Below, one piece after another: positions 59,118-64,000 of a stretch of 64,000 bases of DNA. Each line of letters begins with the position of its first letter. The first letter of the stretch is position 1. The notes beneath the pieces were generated by a model. The model did no database searches. It worked only from the letters and a program-made list of their open reading frames with translations, and was not told the DNA's origin. Source of the DNA: JASLEW01 sp035544875 (lineage in GTDB: Bacteria > Acidobacteriota > Thermoanaerobaculia > Multivoradales > UBA5704); assembly GCA_035544875.1 (NCBI GenBank), contig DASZZP010000107.1, forward strand, positions 62,001 through 126,000, read 5' to 3'. The translations under genes were made by a program, and so were the position numbers.

Positions 59118-60347
59118 CTATGCCAGGGAGGGCGGCTCTGGTACGGGGCGCTGATCGGCGGGGGCGCCAGGCCGGCGGCGAGACGTCGATGCCGCGTCCC
59201 GGCCCAGCAGCGTCGCCAGCACTTCGACGCCGCGCTCGACGACCTCCGGCGGGGCGGCGGTGAAGCAGAGGCGGACATGGGTCGGGTAGGGGCCAAAGCT
59301 CGGCCCGGGCGCCACGAAGAGGCCGCGCTCGACACAGTCCTCGAGGAACCCGTGCAGGCCGCGCTCGTCCAGGCGCTCGGCGACGTCCAGGAAGAGGAAG
59401 GTGCTGCCGCGCGGCGGCGGGACACCCAGGCGTGCCGCCGCCCGCTCCCCGACCGCCCGGTACTGGGTCCGCGCACGCTCGATCCACGGCCCGCCCCGGC
59501 CGTCGAGGACCCTGAGCGCGGCGATCTGGGAGGCGGTCGGTGTGCTGTAGAAGCTGTGCAGGCTCACCTTGCGCAGCTCCTTCATCGCCGAGGCAGGTCC
59601 GATCACATACCCGCACCGGTTGCCCGCCATGCCGTAAGCCTTGGAGAAGGAGTGCGCCGCGAAGGTCCGCTCGCGGGCGAGCGCGCGGCAGTAGGTGTGC
59701 TGGCCGTCGTAGACGTAATCCTCGTAGACCTCGTCGGCGATGATCCACAGCTCCCGGCGCTGCGCCCAGGCGGCCAGCGCCTCGAGCACCGGCCGGGCGA
59801 TGACCTGGCCGGTCGGGTTGCTCGGGGTGTTGAGATAGAGGGCGATGGTCCGCGGACCGGCGCGCTCGGCCACCGCCGCGACGGCGCCGTCGGGCGAGTC
59901 GGCGACACCGAAGAACGGGACGTCGACCGGGATGCCGTGGAAGCAGCGGACGATGCCGTTGATCAGCGGCCAATGGGGAGCAAGCAGCAGCACTTCGTCG
60001 CCGGGCTCGACGATGGCTCCCGCCACCGCCCCGAGGGCTCCGGTCGCGCCGGTCGCCACCAGCACGTTCTCGCGCTCGGTCGCGACGCCGCTGCGGGCCC
60101 GGACCTGCTCGACGATGGCGTCGAGCAGCGCCGGCATCCCTTGCGGCGGGGCGTAGCGGTGCATGCCGGGATAGCGCGCCACCTTCAGGTCTTCCATGCG
60201 GCACCCCTCGGGCGGCTCCATCCAGGTGTCGCCCACGTGCAGCGGATAGACCTCCCCCTGGTGGGTCGCCAGGCGGTGGGCGAGCGCGGAGTAGACCTCG
60301 CCGGCGATGTCGCCTACGGATGGTGAAAAGCGGGGGTGGAGCGGCAT
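59118..60347 (-). CDS. PLP-dependent class I/II aminotransferase
   Basis: A 409-residue aspartate-aminotransferase-fold enzyme. N-T-P-S-N-P-T-G is the substrate loop, D-E-V-Y-E-D-Y the PLP-contacting Asp/Tyr, and S-F-S-K-A-Y-G-M-A-G-N-R carries the Schiff-base Lys and phosphate-binding Arg. ATG 60347. Substrate not predictable. Followed by the Crp gene in the same transcript. Confidence 0.9.
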   Translation of the reverse strand: MPLHPRFSPSVGDIAGEVYSALAHRLATHQGEVYPLHVGDTWMEPPEGCRMEDLKVARYPGMHRYAPPQGMPALLDAIVEQVRARSGVATERENVLVATGATGALGAVAGAIVEPGDEVLLLAPHWPLINGIVRCFHGIPVDVPFFGVADSPDGAVAAVAERAGPRTIALYLNTPSNPTGQVIARPVLEALAAWAQRRELWIIADEVYEDYVYDGQHTYCRALARERTFAAHSFSKAYGMAGNRCGYVIGPASAMKELRKVSLHSFYSTPTASQIAALRVLDGRGGPWIERARTQYRAVGERAAARLGVPPPRGSTFLFLDVAERLDERGLHGFLEDCVERGLFVAPGPSFGPYPTHVRLCFTAAPPEVVERGVEVLATLLGRDAASTSRRRPGAPADQRPVPEPPSLA

Positions 60348-60473
60348 GGCGGAGCTCGGCAGTGGTTTTCCGACGTAGTCATCCTACAGCAGGAGCGGCG
60401 CGGGCACGGCCCGTGGGGCTACCTGGCGCCGGCCGCCGCCACACGGAATCGGCCGCCAGCGTGTTCCAGGGTC

Positions 60474-60518
60474 ATGAACATATTGCTGCCATTTGCCGCG
60501 ATAGAGGCACTGAAATGA
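60474..60518 (+). CDS. Possible 14-codon leader peptide
   Basis: ATG 60474 to TGA 60518, peptide M-N-I-L-L-P-F-A-A-I-E-A-L-K. Its stop overlaps the next small frame as ATGA at 60515. It lies in the most AT-rich stretch of the window. Existence is suggested only by the chain of overlaps. Confidence 0.25.
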   Translation: MNILLPFAAIEALK

Positions 60519-60610
60519 AGAAGAATTTGGAGAAACTAAAATTGGAGGTTCACAGCATCTTGCGGTATGATTATTGTTTGACCATCATGAGAGCCTGGAT
60601 TGCGCGCTGA
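60515..60610 (+). CDS. Possible 31-codon basic leader peptide coupled to the GGDEF gene
   Basis: ATG 60515 to TGA 60610; begins M-K-K-N-L-E-K-L-K-L-E-V-H-S-I and ends with a basic tail. It overlaps the TTG start of the cyclase gene by 11 bases, which could allow translational coupling. Its start resembles leader regions of some ribosomal peptides (K-L-x-K-L-K-L), but no core or processing enzymes are near. Confidence 0.35.
   Translation: MKKNLEKLKLEVHSILRYDYCLTIMRAWIAR
60542..60571 (+). promoter_or_regulatory. Candidate sigma-70 promoter of the GGDEF gene
   Basis: TTGGAG, 18 bases, TATGAT in an AT-rich pocket between GC-rich genes. The -10 is 5/6, the -35 only 3/6. If used, RNA starts near 60578, about 22 bases before the TTG start, and would exclude the small frames above. 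Confidence 0.35.
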
Positions 60611-62876
60611 TCGAACCATCCGCGTCGCGTTCGCTCTGGCGCTGATCACGGGCGTCGCCGCCTTGCTCTACTTCCAGGGGTTCCAGAACGCCAAGAGCGC
60701 CGGCCGGAAGCTCGGTTTCCAGCAGTCAGATCAGCCGTCACCAGGAGGAATCCGGGTCCGCGTCGTCGTGCCCGGTCTGCCGGCGCAAGCGGCCGGTCTG
60801 CGCGCCGGCGACCTGATCGAGTCGGTCGATGGAATGGCGGTCGAGAGCGATCTCTCCTACCAGCGCGCGGCAGCGCACTACGAGCGCGGCAGAGCGGTCC
60901 GCCTGCACGTCCTGCGCGGCAACGGCACCGTCGATCTGAGGGTCTTCCCCGGGGCTCCGTTCCCCTATGCCGACTTCCTCGTCAGCCTGGTGACCGCGCT
61001 CGCGTTCCTGGGGGCGGCCTTGCTTGCCTTGAGCCAGAGCCTGCGCGACCTGCGGACGCGCTTGCTCTTCGGATTCACCGTCGCGGTGGCCGTCGAGCTC
61101 GCCTTGCCGTCCGGCGCGATCGGCAGCGCCTGGGTGCGCGCCGTCTCGCTCTGCAGCTGGTACCTGCTCAGCGGGCTGCAGATGGGCCTCGAGCTGCATC
61201 TCGCTTCGCTGATCCCCGAGCGGCATCCCTGGCTGCGCGGCCGCCGCTGGGTGGTGCCGCTCTACTACCTGGTCGGCCTCGGCCTCGGCGTCGCCAGCTG
61301 CGCCACCTACGTCAGCGACGAGGTCCTCGGCCACCCATTCTTCCCCTGGACCCTGGATCAGAGCGATGCGCTGCTCAAGGACTTCAGTCTGCCACTCTGG
61401 GGGGCGGCCGTCTCGCTGCTGCTCTTCCGCCAGGCGCTGCGCCATCCTGAGCCGCGGGGCCGGCAACAGGCCGGCCTGGTCCTCGCCGCCGTCCTTCCCT
61501 GGTTCGCGGTCGAGACCGCGATCTCGGCGTCTGGCCGGCTCGGGACGTCGGCCCCGGAATGGCTCGAGAGAACGCAGTCGCCGGTCCTGCTCCTCTTCCC
61601 GGTGGCGATCTTCGCCGCCGTCTACCTCTACAACCTGTTCGACATCGAGCTGGTGGTCAGGCGCAGCCTGATCTACACCACCCTCTCCGGCGCCCTGGTC
61701 GTCACCTTCTATGCCGCGCTGGCAGGAGCAGGGTGGTTCTTCCCCAGCCTGATCCACGGCACCGACTCGGTCTGGGCGGTCGCCTCCGCCATGTTGCTGC
61801 TCGGGCTCCTCTTCGCCCCGCTGCGGCGCTTCGTGCACCGGCTCATCGACCGCGGTTTCTTCCCGGAACGCCACGAGATGCGCGCTCGGTTGATCGCGCT
61901 GGCCGGCGAGCTGCCGGCCCTCGGCAAGTTGCCGCGCATGGGCCAGCACCTGGTCACGCGTCTGGCGGAGATCTTCATGTCGCGCTCGGCGATCCTGCTG
62001 ATCGCCAGCCCGGAGACCGGGTTGCTCAACGTGCTGGCGACCACCGGCGGCGAGTGGCAGGAAGCCGAGAAGTCGCTCCTGGTGCCGCTCGAGGATCCCG
62101 GTATCGAGGCCCTGAGGCGGAGCTCCCGGCCGCTCTCGGCGGCGTTTCTGGCGCACCGCAGTCCGCTCTTCGCCCACCGCCTGCCAGGTCTCGATGCCAC
62201 CGGACTGGCTGTGCCGCTGCTCAATCACGACCGTCTGATCGGCGTCCTGGTGGTGAGCGGCAAGAGCGGCGGGCAGGGCTACCCTTCCGAGGAGCAGGAC
62301 CTGCTGAACTTGCTGGCCCACCACGTGGCGACCGTCTTCGAGAACGCGCGCCTCTTCGAGTCGGCGACCTACGAGAGCCTGACCGGCCTGCTGCGCCGCG
62401 AGGCGATCCTCGAGCAGCTCGACCGCGAGCTGGAGCGGGCGCTCCGCTATGGCCGGCCGCTCACTCTCGCCATGGCCGATCTCGACTACTTCAAGGACGT
62501 CAACGACAGTTACGGCCATCTCGCGGGCGACACCCTGCTCAAGGCCATCTCCCAGGCGGCCTCGCAAGGGATCCGGAGCACCGACTGGATCGGGCGTTAC
62601 GGCGGCGAGGAGTTCCTGCTGGTGCTGCCCGAGACCGACATGGCCGGCGCTGCGAGCGTGGCCGAGAAGATCCGCTCGCTGGTGCAGAAGACAGCGGTGC
62701 CGATGGACGATGGCAGCGAGGTCCGGGTCACCATCTCGATCGGCCTCGCCTCGCTGCTCGACGGCCATCCGCGCGGCGAGCGCATCACCGCCCGCGACCT
62801 CATCGCCGCCGCCGACCGCTCGCTCTACGAAGCCAAGAACACCGGCCGCAACCGGGTTTTTCCGCTAGTCGCTTAG
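60600..62876 (+). CDS. Membrane diguanylate cyclase: PDZ + 7-8 helices + GAF + GGDEF
   Basis: A 758-residue protein. A stop codon at 60588 leaves TTG 60600 as the practical start. After one N-terminal helix, a PDZ-like domain (about 40-115; G-L-P-A-Q-A-A-G-L-R-A-G-D) faces the periplasm. Then about eight helices (125-405), a GAF domain (440-575) and a cyclase domain whose active loop is G-G-E-E-F with D-L-D-Y-F-K metal residues intact. No inhibitory R-x-x-D site immediately before the GGEEF was seen. A PDZ sensor on a c-di-GMP synthase is unusual and suggests input from a protein C-terminus. Confidence 0.9.
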   Translation: MRADRTIRVAFALALITGVAALLYFQGFQNAKSAGRKLGFQQSDQPSPGGIRVRVVVPGLPAQAAGLRAGDLIESVDGMAVESDLSYQRAAAHYERGRAVRLHVLRGNGTVDLRVFPGAPFPYADFLVSLVTALAFLGAALLALSQSLRDLRTRLLFGFTVAVAVELALPSGAIGSAWVRAVSLCSWYLLSGLQMGLELHLASLIPERHPWLRGRRWVVPLYYLVGLGLGVASCATYVSDEVLGHPFFPWTLDQSDALLKDFSLPLWGAAVSLLLFRQALRHPEPRGRQQAGLVLAAVLPWFAVETAISASGRLGTSAPEWLERTQSPVLLLFPVAIFAAVYLYNLFDIELVVRRSLIYTTLSGALVVTFYAALAGAGWFFPSLIHGTDSVWAVASAMLLLGLLFAPLRRFVHRLIDRGFFPERHEMRARLIALAGELPALGKLPRMGQHLVTRLAEIFMSRSAILLIASPETGLLNVLATTGGEWQEAEKSLLVPLEDPGIEALRRSSRPLSAAFLAHRSPLFAHRLPGLDATGLAVPLLNHDRLIGVLVVSGKSGGQGYPSEEQDLLNLLAHHVATVFENARLFESATYESLTGLLRREAILEQLDRELERALRYGRPLTLAMADLDYFKDVNDSYGHLAGDTLLKAISQAASQGIRSTDWIGRYGGEEFLLVLPETDMAGAASVAEKIRSLVQKTAVPMDDGSEVRVTISIGLASLLDGHPRGERITARDLIAAADRSLYEAKNTGRNRVFPLVA

Positions 62877-62942
62877 GCGACATGAGATAGATCGCGTAAG
62901 CGACTTGAGATAGACCGCGTAGGCGACTTGAGATCGATCGCG
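62874..62942 (+). repeat. Three 23-bp tandem repeats after the cyclase gene
   Basis: Units start at 62874, 62897 and 62920, consensus TAGGCGACTTGAGATAGATCGCG with two or three changes each. The first begins exactly with the cyclase stop codon. Each junction forms a small stem (GTCGC-TTAG-GCGAC; TCGC-GTAA-GCGA). Confidence 0.85.
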
Positions 62943-63010
62943 TAGCGGCGCGCCCGGGTGCTACCATCGGCCACGGCCGGCGGCGCGATGGCAGCCGCCG
63001 GCGCCTACCC

Positions 63011-63346
63011 ATGGGACCAGTTCCGACAGAGGTCAGACGGCTGCCCGAGCAGCGGCAGCTGCGCATCACCTGGAACGACGGCCACGCGGCGGAGTACGAC
63101 TATGACTATCTGCGCGGCTGGTGCCCGTGCGCCGCCTGTCAAGGGCACTCGAGCATCCAGATCCACTATCAGCCCCCCACCCATCCGGTCACCGCCGAGT
63201 CCATTCAAGCCATCGGCAACTACGCCATCTCGATCCGCTGGTCCGACGGCCACGCGACTGGCATCTACCGTTTCGAGTTCCTGCGCGAGCTCTGCCCCTG
63301 CGCGGCCTGTGGCGGCATCACGACCGGTTCCTGGAGCGGCCAGTAG
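63011..63346 (+). CDS. DUF971 (gamma-butyrobetaine-hydroxylase N-terminal-like) protein
   Basis: A 111-residue small protein. R-I-T-W-N-D-G-H and a second I-R-W-S-D-G-H half, with Y-L-R-G-W-C-P-C-A-A-C and L-R-E-L-C-P-C-A-A-C, match the DUF971 fold, here as two pseudo-repeats each with a C-P-C-A-A-C. Paired Cys-rich loops suggest metal or Fe-S binding; members occur with iron-sulfur carrier proteins. No partner seen. Confidence 0.88.
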   Translation: MGPVPTEVRRLPEQRQLRITWNDGHAAEYDYDYLRGWCPCAACQGHSSIQIHYQPPTHPVTAESIQAIGNYAISIRWSDGHATGIYRFEFLRELCPCAACGGITTGSWSGQ

Positions 63347-63348
63347 CA

Positions 63349-64000
63349 ATGTGGCGCCGGAAATTGCTGGCCGCATCGTTGATCGTCGCGGGCTGTTGCC
63401 TGCGGTCCGCCGAAGCGAGCGGGGCACGGGCCGAGGACTGGCAAGGCGAATGGGGCGCGTGGTCGCGGCGGGCGGGGGAAGCCGCTCTGTACGGCGCCAG
63501 CATCTCGATCTTCGCTTGCGACGACGCGAAACGGACGTGCCGGCTGCGTTTCGACACGGAGTCGAAGGAATCGCGCTGTTCCGTGAACCAGGAGCAGGGC
63601 ATCGAGCTGAGGATCTCTTCGCCGGCCGCCGCCACCGCGCAGCTGATGGGCTTCGATGCCAAGCCGAAGAAGTGCGAGCTCACCCTCACGATGAGCGCGG
63701 AGGGCGGCGCCCGGAGCCTGCGCGCGCGCTATGCCGGCGACGAGTGCCGCTACTTCTGTACCTCCGGCGGCATCTACTTTCCGCAGGTGTTCCCGTTGCA
63801 AACCACTGACTCATTTCCCTGGCTGTCGGCGCGCGAGTGCTTCGCCGACGCCCGGGCCTCACGGCGCGCCTGGTGCCTCGATCCCGCGCTGCAGCGCGCC
63901 GACCAGGCGCTCGAGAAGATGGGCGACCAGATCACCGGTCTCATCCAGAAAAGCGGCGAGCGCGAACGGCTGAGCGCGGCGCGCGAGGCGCTCCTGGCCG
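63349..64000 (+). CDS. Exported Cys-rich protein, possibly lipoprotein (cut by right edge)
   Basis: The open frame starts at ATG 63349, two bases after the DUF971 stop, and is still open at the window end (217 codons seen). The first 18 residues (M-W-R-R-K-L-L-A-A-S-L-I-V-A-G-C-C-L) form a signal with a possible lipobox Cys. The rest has several Cys pairs and no catalytic motif. The late part (C-F-A-D-A-R...C-L-D-P-A-L) loosely resembles the LprI/DUF1311 fold. Function unknown. Confidence 0.55.
   Translation, partial: MWRRKLLAASLIVAGCCLRSAEASGARAEDWQGEWGAWSRRAGEAALYGASISIFACDDAKRTCRLRFDTESKESRCSVNQEQGIELRISSPAAATAQLMGFDAKPKKCELTLTMSAEGGARSLRARYAGDECRYFCTSGGIYFPQVFPLQTTDSFPWLSARECFADARASRRAWCLDPALQRADQALEKMGDQITGLIQKSGERERLSAAREALLA

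Noticed and set aside
1..64000. tRNA, rRNA, CRISPR array, insertion sequence, prophage or known defence island
   Set aside because: No T-loop/anticodon pattern, regularly spaced direct repeats with spacers, transposase, integrase or restriction genes were seen; the SWIM/SNF2 helicase stands alone.

Overview
This is a high-GC (about 70 % by eye) Gram-negative bacterial chromosome segment with dense, short-spaced operons. No rRNA, tRNA, CRISPR array, transposase, integrase or phage gene was seen. The host makes an outer membrane: there is a porin, a porin-cytochrome, RseP and many exported proteins. The ECF sigma/anti-sigma-like pair, a MacB/FtsX-type permease remnant and the overall style fit Acidobacteriota, but this is only a modest-confidence inference because no marker gene settles it.

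Layout. 1-5.0 kb (minus strand): LCAT-like hydrolase (cut by the edge), rseP, cdsA, truA and a multi-spanning glycosyltransferase, overlapping head-to-head with a processive GT2 synthase (5.0-6.5 kb). 6.6-9.1 kb: DnaQ-like exonuclease and a cNMP/CBS/DUF294 nucleotidyltransferase. 9.1-15.9 kb: SRPBCC protein, histidine kinase, then a respiratory cluster (Cyc2-like porin-cytochrome, Rieske protein, cytochrome b fused to cytochrome c, soluble cytochrome c) and a CBS protein. 15.9-24.5 kb: P1B ATPase, GNAT/acyl-CoA-synthetase fusion, OsmC, and two tandem-domain Usp proteins flanking an atypical radical SAM enzyme. 24.7-32.3 kb: YceI, porin, NarL-type response regulator, second CBS protein, phosphoketolase and acetate kinase. 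33.2-39.2 kb: membrane-anchored molybdopterin oxidoreductase operon (NarI-like b subunit, Mo subunit, four-cluster ferredoxin, Rieske, small membrane protein, TDT transporter). 39.2-41.4 kb: a graveyard of truncated or frameshifted genes. 41.4-55.8 kb: SWIM/SNF2 helicase, winged-helix protein, flavin reductase, a divergent IleS, PcrA/UvrD, and a ClpX-like ATPase next to an exported HExxH protein. 55.9-64 kb: ECF sigma operon, Crp regulator, aminotransferase, PDZ-GGDEF membrane cyclase, DUF971 protein and an exported protein cut by the edge.

Main discovery. The 9.07-15.85 kb and 24.76-28.55 kb regions are two diverged copies of one ancestral segment. Homologous anchor blocks lie in the same order and orientation, but most genes survive in only one copy; in the other copy they are reduced to their first and last few codons. 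Copy A keeps the SRPBCC protein, the histidine kinase and the respiratory cluster but has lost YceI and the response regulator. Copy B keeps YceI, the porin and the response regulator but has lost the SRPBCC protein, the kinase and the cytochromes. An ancestral overlapping kinase-regulator pair has therefore been split between loci 16 kb apart. The CBS gene is intact in both copies, and a third CBS scrap lies at the end of ackA. Structured leader elements are shared between the copies.

How the genes work together (inference). Stress and low-energy functions dominate 9-33 kb: Usp, CBS, OsmC, YceI, phosphoketolase plus acetate kinase for ATP from acetyl phosphate, and an outer-membrane cytochrome beside a compact Rieske/cytochrome b complex. 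The Mo operon that follows is a second electron-transfer module.
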